Shown: positions 42,934-51,150 of the stretch, in pieces
Position numbering within the stretch: the stretch's first letter is position 1
Layout of the letters: each line of letters begins with the position of its first letter
Assembly (NCBI GenBank): GCA_003576805.1
Contig: QEVM01000008.1
Location: 1-52,739, forward strand
DNA from: Pseudomonadota bacterium
Lineage (GTDB): Bacteria > Myxococcota_A > UBA9160 > PR03
Reading direction: 5' to 3'
Length of the DNA stretch: 52,739 bases
The notes under the pieces: generated by a model
The model's database searches: none
Told to the model about the DNA's origin: nothing
What the model saw: only the letters and a program-made list of their open reading frames with translations
Translations under genes and position numbers: made by a program

Positions 42934-43781
42934 GCGTCGCTCGCCGCTCCGCAGCCGTGCTCGCGCTCGCACTCGCGCTCGCCGTCGCGGTCGCGTGGGC
43001 CGCGCCGCCCGCGCACGCGTGGAGCCCCGACGGCCACCGCATCACCGGCGAGGTCGCCTGGCGCGTGATGGCGCCGAAGACGAAGGAGTCGCTGCGCGCG
43101 CTGCTCCGCGACGAGACGCTCGCCGACGCGGCCGCGTGGGCCGACCGGCGCGAGGTGCGCGGCGACCCGCGCAACGCCTGGATCACGCCGCTCCACTACG
43201 TGAACGTCGATCCCGGCGCCACGCGCGTGCGCGTCGGCCGCGACTGCGGCTGCGTGGTGGGCGCGATCGAGCAGCAGCTGGAGCGCCTGCGCGATCCGCG
43301 CGAGAGCAGCAAGACGCGGCGCGAGGCGCTGCGCCTGCTCGCGCACTTCGTCGGCGACGTCCACCAGCCGCTCCACGTCTCGCACCCGGACGGGCGCGGC
43401 GGCAACGAGGTCGACGTCGTCTTCGACGGCCGCGACACCAATCTGCACCGGCTCTGGGACGGCGGCCTGCTCGAGCGCCGCCTGCGCGAGCTCGGCCGGC
43501 GCCGCGGCGGGCGCTGGCGCGCCTTCGCGCACGCGCTCGCCGACCGTGCGCCGCCGGCCGACGCGCAGCGCTGGCGCGAGGCGCGCGATCCGCGCGCGTG
43601 GGCCGACGAGTCGCTCGCGCTCGCGCGGCGCCACACCTTCGCGGTGCGCGACGGCGATCGGCTCGGCGACGCGTACTACGAAGCGACACGGAGCGCCGTC
43701 GCGGAGCGGCTCGCACAGGCGGGCTTCCGGCTCGCCGCCGCGCTCGACGGCGTCTTCGCACCGGCCGCGCCGGTCCGATAG
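42897..43781 (+). CDS. S1/P1-type nuclease, secreted
   Basis: 294 residues from a GTG at 42897, overlapping the rhodanese gene by 37 bases. The signal peptide (LALALALAVAVAWAAPPAHA) is cleaved before WSPDGHRIT, leaving the mature N-terminal Trp that binds zinc in this family. Zinc ligands are intact: PDGH, AAAWADRR, PLHYVN, LLAHFVGDVHQPLH and NLHRLWDGG. These three-zinc enzymes degrade single-stranded DNA/RNA, and some phospholipase C relatives share the fold. GTG 42957 gives a shorter start but would lack the positively charged signal-peptide head. Likely periplasmic or exported nutrient scavenger. Confidence 0.88.
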   Translation: MAQAEAALRRLLSVARRSAAVLALALALAVAVAWAAPPAHAWSPDGHRITGEVAWRVMAPKTKESLRALLRDETLADAAAWADRREVRGDPRNAWITPLHYVNVDPGATRVRVGRDCGCVVGAIEQQLERLRDPRESSKTRREALRLLAHFVGDVHQPLHVSHPDGRGGNEVDVVFDGRDTNLHRLWDGGLLERRLRELGRRRGGRWRAFAHALADRAPPADAQRWREARDPRAWADESLALARRHTFAVRDGDRLGDAYYEATRSAVAERLAQAGFRLAAALDGVFAPAAPVR

Positions 43782-43816
43782 CTTCGCCCCTCCCTGCACG
43801 AGCGGAGCGACGAACG

Positions 43817-44983
43817 ATGGGCGCACTCGAGATCTCCGGCCACTGCGACGCGCGCTTCGCGCGCGTGCGCGACGTCTTCGCCGAGCAGATGGCGAATCCC
43901 GAGGAGCTCGGCGCGGCGGTCGCCGTGACGCTCGGCGGACGGCTCGTCGTGGACCTGTGGGCGGGCCACGCGGACGCCAAGCGCACGCGGCCGTGGACGG
44001 CGGACACGCTCGTCAACCTGTTCTCGACGACGAAGGGCATGACCGCGCTCTGCGCGCACCGGCTCGCCGACGCGGGCGAGCTCGACCTCGACGCGCCGGT
44101 CGCGCGCTACTGGCCCGAGTTCGCGCAGGCGGACAAGGGCGCGATCCCGGTGCGCTGGCTGCTCGACCACAGCGCCGGACTCGCCGCGATCGAGAAGCCG
44201 CTCCCGATGGGCGCGGTGTGCGACTGGGACGCGGTGACGAGCGCGCTCGCCGAGCAGGCGCCGCTGTGGGAGCCGGGCAGCACGCACGGCTATCACGCGC
44301 TGACGTTCGGCTGGCTGGTCGGCGAGGTCGTGCGCCGCGTCGCCGGGCGCTCGGTCGGCGCGTACTTCCGCGACGAGATCGCGGGACCGCTCGGCGCCGA
44401 CGTCTGGATCGGGCTGCCCGAGCAGCACGACGCGCGCACCGCGCAGCTCGTGCCGGCGCCGATGCCGGCGCCCGGGCAGAGCAACTTCCTGCTCGAGCTC
44501 GCCGCGAAGGCGAAGCCGTGGGCGCTCAAGTCGTTCCTGAACCCGCTGCCGCCGGCGGGCGGCATGAACTCGCGCGCGTGGCGCGCCGCCGAGATCCCCG
44601 CCGCGAACGGACACGGCAGCGCGCGCGGCATCGCGCGCGTCTACGCGGCGCTCGCGGCGGGCGGCGCGCTCGACGGCGTGCGCGTCCTCTCGCGCGAGCA
44701 GATCGACGTCGCGCGCAGCGCGCAGCGCAGCGGCGTCGACTTCGTGATCCCCATGATGCCGACCAAGTTCGCGCTCGGGTATCAGCTCGGCACCGACGCC
44801 GAGCCGATCGGCCCGAACCCGCGCGCCTTCGGCCACTCGGGCGCGGGCGGCTCGCTCGGCGTCGCGGATCCCGAAGCCGGGCTGGCGTTCGGCTACGCGA
44901 TGAACCGCATGGAGTCGGGCCTCTTCCTGATCGGCCCGCGCGCCACCGCGCTCATGAACGCCGCGTTCGCATCGCTGCGCTGA
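43817..44983 (+). CDS. Class C beta-lactamase-like esterase (family VIII)
   Basis: 388 residues. Ser70 and Lys73 lie in LFSTTKGMTAL (SxxK), Tyr159 in THGYHALTFGWL (YxN-like), and GHSGAGGSLG near the C-terminus is the third-motif equivalent. This set is that of family VIII carboxylesterases such as EstB, rather than true penicillinases; no signal peptide is seen, so it is probably cytoplasmic. Substrates are likely short esters. Ends 1 base from the convergent GNAT gene. TAGCTT (43778-43783) lies ~30 bases before the ATG as a possible -10, with GAGCGGAG as a partial Shine-Dalgarno. Confidence 0.88.
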   Translation: MGALEISGHCDARFARVRDVFAEQMANPEELGAAVAVTLGGRLVVDLWAGHADAKRTRPWTADTLVNLFSTTKGMTALCAHRLADAGELDLDAPVARYWPEFAQADKGAIPVRWLLDHSAGLAAIEKPLPMGAVCDWDAVTSALAEQAPLWEPGSTHGYHALTFGWLVGEVVRRVAGRSVGAYFRDEIAGPLGADVWIGLPEQHDARTAQLVPAPMPAPGQSNFLLELAAKAKPWALKSFLNPLPPAGGMNSRAWRAAEIPAANGHGSARGIARVYAALAAGGALDGVRVLSREQIDVARSAQRSGVDFVIPMMPTKFALGYQLGTDAEPIGPNPRAFGHSGAGGSLGVADPEAGLAFGYAMNRMESGLFLIGPRATALMNAAFASLR

Positions 44984-44984
44984 C

Positions 44985-45878
44985 TCAGAGCCCCTTCTCG
45001 AGCACGTCCACCAGGCGGTGTCGGTGGAAGCCCGCCTTCTCGTAGGCCTGCAGCGCGGGGCGGTTGCCGGGCGAGAGCAGCAGCAGGGCGGTCTGCGCGC
45101 CCGCCTCGAAGCGGCGCGCGAGCGCCCATGCCACCAGCGCGGAGCCGACGCCGCGGTTCTGGAGCAGCGCGTCGACGCCGACGAACGCGACCCACGGGCG
45201 CTCGGGCCAGTGCGTCTCGATCTCGGCGAACGCGACGATCGTCCCGCCGTGGCGCGCCACCGCGTGCGCGTGGCGGCCGTCGGCGAGCGCGGCGCGCATC
45301 GCCTCGGGCGTGCGCGGCTCGAAGCCGCACGCGGAGTAGATGGCGAGGATGGCGTCGGCGTCGGCGGGCTCGGCGTCGTCGAACGCGAGGCCCTCGATCG
45401 GCATCTTGCCCGCGACCGGCGGGTCGTCGAGGCGCATCAGGAAGTGCTGGCGCGACGCGCGGAAGCCGAGCGCCGTCAGCAGCGCGTAGCCCGCGCGGTT
45501 GCGCACGCCGATCGCGGCCGAGACGAGCTTCACGCCGAGCTCGCCGCCGAGCGCGAGCGCGCCGCGCAGCAGCTCGCCGCCGGTGCCCTGGCCGCGCGCC
45601 TCGCGCGAGACGATCGGACACACGAGGCCGGCGGCGCTGCCGCCCGGCCGCCGTACGAAGCCCGCGCAGCCGACGACCGTGCCGTCGCCCGCCTCCGCGA
45701 CGAGCAGATGGTCCGCGGGCGCGATGCCGTGGCGCTCGTACTCCGCGAACAGATCGCGCTCCGACTCCCACAGCGGCACCAGCACGAAGTCGTTCTCGCC
45801 GCGCGCGCAGCTCCGCGCGATCGCGACGAGCGCACCCGCATCTTCGCTTCGAAAGGCTCGGATCGGCATGCGGCGCAT
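44985..45878 (-). CDS. Tandem double GNAT acetyltransferase
   Basis: 297 residues comprising two GNAT domains in series: ~5-150 (VSREARGQGTGGELLRGALA as acetyl-CoA loop) and ~155-297 (DALLQNRGVGSALVAWALA as second loop, then SPGNRPALQAYEKAGFH). Double-GNAT proteins such as MshD use one active half; which is active here cannot be told. ATG at 45878, with MPIRAFRS at 45869 as an equally good alternative. It acetylates an unidentified amine. Divergent from the alcohol dehydrogenase gene across 134 bases that carry a strong promoter for the latter. Confidence 0.83.
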   Translation of the reverse strand: MRRMPIRAFRSEDAGALVAIARSCARGENDFVLVPLWESERDLFAEYERHGIAPADHLLVAEAGDGTVVGCAGFVRRPGGSAAGLVCPIVSREARGQGTGGELLRGALALGGELGVKLVSAAIGVRNRAGYALLTALGFRASRQHFLMRLDDPPVAGKMPIEGLAFDDAEPADADAILAIYSACGFEPRTPEAMRAALADGRHAHAVARHGGTIVAFAEIETHWPERPWVAFVGVDALLQNRGVGSALVAWALARRFEAGAQTALLLLSPGNRPALQAYEKAGFHRHRLVDVLEKGL

Positions 45879-45912
45879 TATGACATGCGCGCTTCCGGCG
45901 ACGCCGCGCGCT

Positions 45913-45942
45913 TTGACACGCGAGTCAGCCCTCTCCTAGACT
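45913..45942 (+). promoter_or_regulatory. Sigma-70-type promoter of the alcohol dehydrogenase gene
   Basis: A perfect consensus -35 (TTGACA, 45913-45918) is followed, after 18 bases, by TAGACT (45937-45942). This is the best canonical promoter in the window. It leaves a ~64-base leader with AGGAGA upstream of ATG 46013. It implies strong, probably constitutive expression, in line with the distinct codon use of the gene. Confidence 0.75.
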
Positions 45943-46012
45943 GACCGCCCATCCCCAACCCGACGTCGCGTGCCGAGCGGTCGCGCGCCAAGCCCAGGAG
46001 ACATCCCCAGTC

Positions 46013-47119
46013 ATGGCCCAGCAGTCCAAGGCGGTGATCTGCCGAGAGTGGAACAAGCCGATCGTCGTCGAGACGATCACGGTCGAGTCGCCCAAGCGCG
46101 GCGAGGTGATGATCAAGATCGGCGCCTGCGGCGTCTGCCACAGCGACCTGTCCGCCACCAACGGCACGATCCCGCTGCCGCCGCCCGTCGTGCTCGGCCA
46201 CGAAGCCGCGGGCACGATCTGCGAAGTGGGCGAGGGCGTGACCGACATCGCGGTGGGCGATCACGTCGTGGTGTCGTGGATACCGATGTGCGGAAAGTGC
46301 CGCTACTGCGTGATGGGCAAGCCGCAGCTCTGCGACGCGTCGGCCAAGGCGACCGTCACGCTGCCCGACGGCACCAGCCGCTACAAGGACTCGAAGGGTC
46401 AGACGCTGAACCACTTCGCCGGCACGGGCGTCATGACCGAGTACGCGACGCTGACGCGCGAGAACGTCATCAAGATCGACTCCTCGATCGGCATGGACAA
46501 GGCGGCGATCGTCGGCTGCGCGGTGATGACGGGCGCGGGCGCGGCGCTCAACACCGCGAAGGTGGAGCCGGGCTCGACCTGCGTCGTGTTCGGCGCCGGC
46601 GGCGTCGGCCTCAACACGATCCAAGGCTGCGCGATCGCGGGCGCCAACCGCATCATCGCGGTCGACATGTCGGACAAGAAGCTCGAGTTCGCGCGCGCGT
46701 TCGGCGCGACCGACACGATCAACCCCGACAGCGACGGCGACGCGGTCGGCAAGATCATGGCGATGACCGGCGGCGGCGCGGACTACGCCTTCGAGTGCAT
46801 CGGCCTCGGCGCCACGATCCAGCAGGCGTACAACTGCGTGCACAAGGGCGGCATGGCGATCGTCGTCGGCGTGTCGAAGCCGACCGAGACGGTGACGCTC
46901 GGCGCGTTCCTGATGCCGTTCCAGGAGAAGGTGCTGACCGGCTCGATGTACGGCGGCGCGCGCCCGAGCATCGACTTCCCGCGCCTGCTCGACCTCTACA
47001 AGAGCGGGCGCCTGAAGCTCGACGAGCTGGTCACCGCGACCTACTCGATCGACCAGGCGCAGCAGGCGTTCGACGACATGGTCGCCGGCGTCAACGCGCG
47101 CGGCGTGATCGTGTTCTAG
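46013..47119 (+). CDS. Zinc-dependent alcohol dehydrogenase (MDR family)
   Basis: 368 residues. The catalytic zinc is held by Cys42 (CGVCHSD) and His63/Glu64 (VLGHEAAG) with Cys near 170 (VGCAVMTG); the structural zinc by Cys93/96/99/107 (CGKCRYCVMGKPQLC). VVFGAGGVGLNTIQG is the NAD(P) Rossmann loop. It interconverts alcohols and aldehydes; class III or NDMA-type relatives are close, but the true substrate is open. Codon use is less GC-rich than its neighbours (36 and 35 G/C in two 60-base blocks against 46 in a neighbouring block), fitting high expression. A strong promoter precedes it and a 17-bp hairpin follows. Confidence 0.92.
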   Translation: MAQQSKAVICREWNKPIVVETITVESPKRGEVMIKIGACGVCHSDLSATNGTIPLPPPVVLGHEAAGTICEVGEGVTDIAVGDHVVVSWIPMCGKCRYCVMGKPQLCDASAKATVTLPDGTSRYKDSKGQTLNHFAGTGVMTEYATLTRENVIKIDSSIGMDKAAIVGCAVMTGAGAALNTAKVEPGSTCVVFGAGGVGLNTIQGCAIAGANRIIAVDMSDKKLEFARAFGATDTINPDSDGDAVGKIMAMTGGGADYAFECIGLGATIQQAYNCVHKGGMAIVVGVSKPTETVTLGAFLMPFQEKVLTGSMYGGARPSIDFPRLLDLYKSGRLKLDELVTATYSIDQAQQAFDDMVAGVNARGVIVF

Positions 47120-47145
47120 CGCGCGCGTCGCGCGAGCCGCTTTCC

Positions 47146-47182
47146 GAACGGCCCCGGAGCGCCCCGCGTTCCGGGGCCGTTC
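47146..47182. terminator. Bidirectional hairpin terminator between convergent genes
   Basis: A perfect 13-bp inverted repeat, GAACGGCCCCGGA (47146-47158) and TCCGGGGCCGTTC (47170-47182), extended inward by one G-T and three G-C pairs to a 17-bp stem with a CCC loop. It lies in the 75-base gap between the stops of the alcohol dehydrogenase (plus) and thiolase (minus) genes. It lacks a T-run on either side, as is common in high-GC genomes, but is well placed to stop both transcripts. Confidence 0.7.
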
Positions 47183-47194
47183 CGCGTTCGCGCG

Positions 47195-48895
47195 CTACTT
47201 CGCGGGCGCTTCGTCGGGCGGCTCTGCGGCGGGCACCGGCGCAGCCGCGGCGTCCTCCGCGCGCGCGGCCGCAATTTGGGCTGCCTGCGCGCGGCCCCAG
47301 CCGACGCGCGACTTCACGCGCTCGACGAGCCCGGTGAGATCGAAGCCGCGGCTGCGCGTGATCTGGAAGTACTGGTCGCCGTCGTCCTTCACGAGCAGGC
47401 GCACGCGCTGGCCGGCGAGCACCTCGTCGTGGCGCTCGCCTTCGCCGGGCAGGCGGTCGAGCTTCGCGAAGGCGCGGCGGTCGCCGATCCGCACGAGCCC
47501 GACGTGCACGGGGCTCGGCTGCGCGCCCGACGTCACGTAGATGCTCGTGTACGCCTCGAGCAGCGCGCTGGCGCCGTGCAGCCCCGACGGCTGCGCGGGC
47601 GCCTCGGCGAGGCGCGGCGGCCCGCTCGAGCGGAACGCGAGCGGCGGGCGCTGCACGTTCGCGTCGGGCTTGCGCTTGCCGTCGGCGCGCTCGATGAGGG
47701 TCACGTAGACGTTGTTGCCCGGCCCGCCGATCGAGTGCGCGAGCCCGATGCGCGCGTTCGGGACCTGCGCGCGCGGGTTCGGGAAGCGCCCGGTGAGCTG
47801 CAGGTGGCACTCCGCGATTTGGAACAGGCCGGTACCGCCGACCGGATGGCCGCGCGCCTTCAAGCCGCCGGAGAAGTTGCACGGCAGCCGGCCGCGCACG
47901 CCCGTCACCGGATGGTCGAGGGGATCCTGCGGATCCCGCTTGGTGCTGCCGACGACCGCCTCGATCGCCTCCTCCGCCTCGACGAGCCCGAGGTCGGTGA
48001 GGTCGATCGGCAGCAACGAGTTGAAGGCGTCGTGGCACTCGACGTAGAGCCCTTCGAGCTCGCGCGGGCGCGCGATGCCGGCGCGCCAGTACGCGACCTT
48101 CGCCGCGGCGCGCGTCGCGTCGAGGCAGGCGAGGTGGGTGCGGTCGAGGATCGAGGACGTCTCGGTCGCCGAGCCGAGTCCCGCGACGCGCACCGGCTGC
48201 GGGCGCGAGGTCAGGATCACGCACGCCGCGCCGTCGCAGATCGGCGAGCAGTCCTTGCGCATCAGCGGCGTCGCGACCGGCAGGTTCTTGGTCGTGTCGA
48301 AGTAGCTGTCGAGCGGCTCGGGGCGCGCGTGGAAGGCGGCGAGCGGGTTGTCGGCGCCGAGCGCGTGGGCGCGGAACATGAGCCGCGCGAGCAGGTCGGC
48401 GACCGCCTTGCCGCGCAGCCGCCGCTCGCCGAGCCACGCCTGCGTGATCAGCGCGATCAGCGCCGGCATGGTGAAGCCGAACTGCCGCTCCACCGGGTCG
48501 ATCGTCTTCGACATGATCGACGTCGCGACCTCGGTCGTGACGTTCTTCATGCGCTCGCCCGCCAGCACCAGCACCGTGTCGCACTGGCCCGACGCGATCT
48601 TGTAGTACGCCTCGTGGAACGCGGCGGCGCCGGTGGACGACGCGGTCTCGGAGCGGATCGCGGGAATGCCCGTCAAGCCGAGGCGGTCGGCGACCTTGGC
48701 CGCGAGGTTCGCGCGGTTCTCGAACTCCTCGCTGTCCATGATGCCGATCTGCAGCGCTTCGAACGCGCGGATCGGGGAGTCTTCGAGTGCGCGGTGGTAG
48801 GCTTCGGCGAACAGATCGAAGACGGAGGCGAAGATGCGGCCCGTCAGGTCCACCTTGGTGAGACCGACGGCTGCGATGTAGACCTCCCGCGCCAC
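47195..48895 (-). CDS. Thiolase-fold protein without nucleophilic Cys, fused to C-terminal OB-like domain
   Basis: 566 residues from GTG 48895. Residues ~5-420 are a SCP-x-type thiolase fold: SGGLKARGHPVGGTG has the catalytic His, and SIGGPGNN closes the domain. The position of the nucleophile reads ETASSTGAAAF with Ser86 where Cys is expected, and the second Cys loop also has Ser (HSIGGPG). The last ~140 residues (VHVGLVRIGDRRAF ... VLAGQRVRLLV) look like a DUF35/OB-fold partner, usually a separate protein. This resembles steroid retro-aldolases (Ltp2/ChsH2 type) more than true thiolases. TATGCT stands exactly 6 bases before the GTG. Likely acts on CoA-linked lipids or steroids. Confidence 0.8.
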   Translation of the reverse strand: MAREVYIAAVGLTKVDLTGRIFASVFDLFAEAYHRALEDSPIRAFEALQIGIMDSEEFENRANLAAKVADRLGLTGIPAIRSETASSTGAAAFHEAYYKIASGQCDTVLVLAGERMKNVTTEVATSIMSKTIDPVERQFGFTMPALIALITQAWLGERRLRGKAVADLLARLMFRAHALGADNPLAAFHARPEPLDSYFDTTKNLPVATPLMRKDCSPICDGAACVILTSRPQPVRVAGLGSATETSSILDRTHLACLDATRAAAKVAYWRAGIARPRELEGLYVECHDAFNSLLPIDLTDLGLVEAEEAIEAVVGSTKRDPQDPLDHPVTGVRGRLPCNFSGGLKARGHPVGGTGLFQIAECHLQLTGRFPNPRAQVPNARIGLAHSIGGPGNNVYVTLIERADGKRKPDANVQRPPLAFRSSGPPRLAEAPAQPSGLHGASALLEAYTSIYVTSGAQPSPVHVGLVRIGDRRAFAKLDRLPGEGERHDEVLAGQRVRLLVKDDGDQYFQITRSRGFDLTGLVERVKSRVGWGRAQAAQIAAARAEDAAAAPVPAAEPPDEAPAK

Positions 48896-48984
48896 GGCCC
48901 TAGCATAGCCGCCCCGGTGCTCGATCGAGGCCGGGAGACGCGGCGTCGCGGCGCCGCCCAAGGCCGCAAAGGGGGTGAGAGCGG

Positions 48985-50697
48985 ATGAGACGACCTCGCT
49001 GGGTGCTGATCGCGCTGCTCGTGCTGGCGCTCGTGGTCGCGCTCTCGTACCTGCGCGGCGGGCCGCGCATCGAGCGCGGCAGCACGCTCGTGCTCGAGCT
49101 CTCGGGCCAGTACCTGGAGGCGCCCGACGCGCCGCTCTTCGCGTCGGTGCTCGGCCTGCACCGCCAGTCGCTGCTCGGCCAGCTCTCGGAGCTGCGCAAG
49201 GCGGAACGCGACGACCGCATCGAGCAGGTGCTGATCACGATCCGCGACCTGCAGATCGGCTGGGCCAAGGCGCAGGAGCTGCGCGACGCGATCCGCGCGC
49301 TGCGCGACAAGGGCCGCCGGCCCGTCGTGATCCTCGAGGTGGAAGGCTTCGGCGCGAACCTCGAGTACTACGTCGCGAGCGCGGCCGAGAAGCTCTACGT
49401 CGCGCCGGGCGGCGGCGCGCCGCTGCTCGGGCTCGCGGAAGAGCACATGTTCCTCGGCGGCCTGTGGGAGAAGATCGGCCTCACCGTGCAGGTCGCGCAG
49501 GTCGGCCGTTACAAGGGCGCCGCGGACAGCATCGCCGGCAAGGAGATGAACGAGTTCTACCGCGAGCAGGCCGAGCGCCTGCTCGACTCGGTGGACGGCC
49601 AGTTCGTCGCCGGCATCGCGGAGGCGCGCGGCGTCGCGGTGGACGTCGTGCGCAAGGTGATCGGCGCGGCGCCGTCGCGGCCCGAGGTGCTGCAAGAGCT
49701 CGGTCTCGTCGACGGCGTCGAGACGCGTCAGGCGCTGCTCGATCGGGTGCCCGAGGAGCGGCGCGTCGACGCCGCCGCCTACGCCTCGGTGGATCCCGCG
49801 TCGCTCGGCTTCGCGCCGGAGGCGACCTTCGCGCTGATCTACGGCAGCGGCGCGATCCAGAGCGGCAGCGGCTCGGTGTCGCGCTCGGGGCAGCCGGTGT
49901 TCGCGTCCGACACCGTGATCGCGGCGCTGCGCGACGCCGCCAAGGACGACGAGATCCGCGCCATCGTGCTGCGCATCGACAGCCCGGGCGGCAGCGCGTT
50001 CCCGTCCGAGCAGATCTGGCACGCGATCCGCGACGCCAAGAAGCGCAAGCCCGTGGTCGCGTCGTTCTCGGACTACGCGGCGTCGGGCGGCTACTACCTG
50101 GCGTCGGCGGCCGACGCGATCGTCGCGCAGCCCGCGACGCTGACCGGCTCGATCGGCGTGTTCGCGGTGCGGCCCGCCCTCGGCGGCCTCTTCGAACGCT
50201 TCGACGTGCACACCTCGACGCTCGGCCGCGGCCCGCACGCCGAGATCAACCTGATGTCGCCCGAGCTCTCGCCCGACACGCGCGACTGGCTCCAGTCGGA
50301 CGTCGAGGACACCTACCGGCGCTTCCTCGCGCGCGTCGCGGAGGGGCGCGGTCGGTCGGTCGAGGAAGTGGCCGCCGTCGCCGAAGGCGCGGTGTGGACC
50401 GGCGAGCAGGCGGTGACGCGCGGGCTCGTGGACGCGATCGGCGGCCTGCGCTCGGCGGTCGCCAAGGCGAAGGACCGCGCCGGCATCGCGCAGGGGGCGG
50501 ACGTCGCGCTCACCGTGTACCCGCCGCCGAAGCCGCTCGCCGAAGAGCTGCGCGACGCGCTGCGCGTGTCGGTCGCGCACGAGCTCGGCGCGGCGCTGCC
50601 GTGGAGCCCGGCGCTCGCGCGCGTGCGCGGCTGGCTCGAGGCGGTCGCGACGGGCGGGCCGATCGCGCTGCCGCCGCTGTGGATCGAGATCCGCTGA
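48985..50697 (+). CDS. sppA: Signal peptide peptidase SppA (67-kDa type)
   Basis: 570 residues with an N-terminal membrane anchor (VLIALLVLALVVALSYL, residues 7-23) and two tandem SppA repeats, as in the E. coli enzyme. The catalytic Lys177 lies in VGRYKGAADS of the first half, and the nucleophile Ser367 in DYAASGGYYLAS of the second; RIDSPGGSAFPSEQ is the usual preceding block. It digests cleaved signal peptides in the periplasmic side of the inner membrane. GGGGGTGAGAG is the Shine-Dalgarno. Followed by an SRPBCC gene after 18 bases. Confidence 0.94.
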   Translation: MRRPRWVLIALLVLALVVALSYLRGGPRIERGSTLVLELSGQYLEAPDAPLFASVLGLHRQSLLGQLSELRKAERDDRIEQVLITIRDLQIGWAKAQELRDAIRALRDKGRRPVVILEVEGFGANLEYYVASAAEKLYVAPGGGAPLLGLAEEHMFLGGLWEKIGLTVQVAQVGRYKGAADSIAGKEMNEFYREQAERLLDSVDGQFVAGIAEARGVAVDVVRKVIGAAPSRPEVLQELGLVDGVETRQALLDRVPEERRVDAAAYASVDPASLGFAPEATFALIYGSGAIQSGSGSVSRSGQPVFASDTVIAALRDAAKDDEIRAIVLRIDSPGGSAFPSEQIWHAIRDAKKRKPVVASFSDYAASGGYYLASAADAIVAQPATLTGSIGVFAVRPALGGLFERFDVHTSTLGRGPHAEINLMSPELSPDTRDWLQSDVEDTYRRFLARVAEGRGRSVEEVAAVAEGAVWTGEQAVTRGLVDAIGGLRSAVAKAKDRAGIAQGADVALTVYPPPKPLAEELRDALRVSVAHELGAALPWSPALARVRGWLEAVATGGPIALPPLWIEIR

Positions 50698-50715
50698 ATC
50701 CGATCGGAGGACCCG

Positions 50716-51150
50716 ATGCGCATGGAGAAGGAGTTCGACGTCGCGAAGCCGCGCGCCGAGGCGGCCGCGCTGCTCGCCGACGACGGCGTGCTCTGCGACC
50801 TCTTCCCGGACACGCAGACCGAGATCGTCGCGCGCAAGGGCTCGCGCAAGACGATCGCGAGCCACTACACCGCGCTCGGTCGCGAGGGCGTCGCGACCTT
50901 CCACTTCGACTACGAGCCGAGCGGCGACGTGCGCTTCGAGAAGGTCTGCGACGGCCGCGTCTGGCGCGAGCTGCATGGCGCCGTGACGCTCGTCGAGGGC
51001 AAGAAGGACAAGGCGAAGACGCGCGTGCGGATCGAGCTCGAGGGCCGCACCAAGGCGCTCGTGCCCGAGTTCACGATCCGCGGCCCGATGCAGGACCAGC
51101 TCGAGCAGATGGCGAAGGCGCTGCGCCGCCGCCTGGGAGCGAAGGCATGA
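50716..51150 (+). CDS. SRPBCC/START-like small protein
   Basis: 144 residues with GGAGGA before the ATG. KEFDVAKPRAEAAALLADD and HYTALGREGVATFHFDYEP followed by a long C-terminal helix (QDQLEQMAKALRRRLG) fit the helix-grip SRPBCC fold, which cradles hydrophobic ligands. Its family (DUF2505-like or polyketide-cyclase-like) cannot be fixed by eye. No catalytic residues are obvious. It sits between SppA and an alpha/beta hydrolase, overlapping the latter by ATGA, so ligand binding for that hydrolase is possible. Confidence 0.68.
   Translation: MRMEKEFDVAKPRAEAAALLADDGVLCDLFPDTQTEIVARKGSRKTIASHYTALGREGVATFHFDYEPSGDVRFEKVCDGRVWRELHGAVTLVEGKKDKAKTRVRIELEGRTKALVPEFTIRGPMQDQLEQMAKALRRRLGAKA

Noticed and set aside
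46013..47119. Recent horizontal transfer of the alcohol dehydrogenase
   Set aside because: Its lower GC is explained as well by high expression, the promoter is native-like and no mobile or repeat signs flank it.
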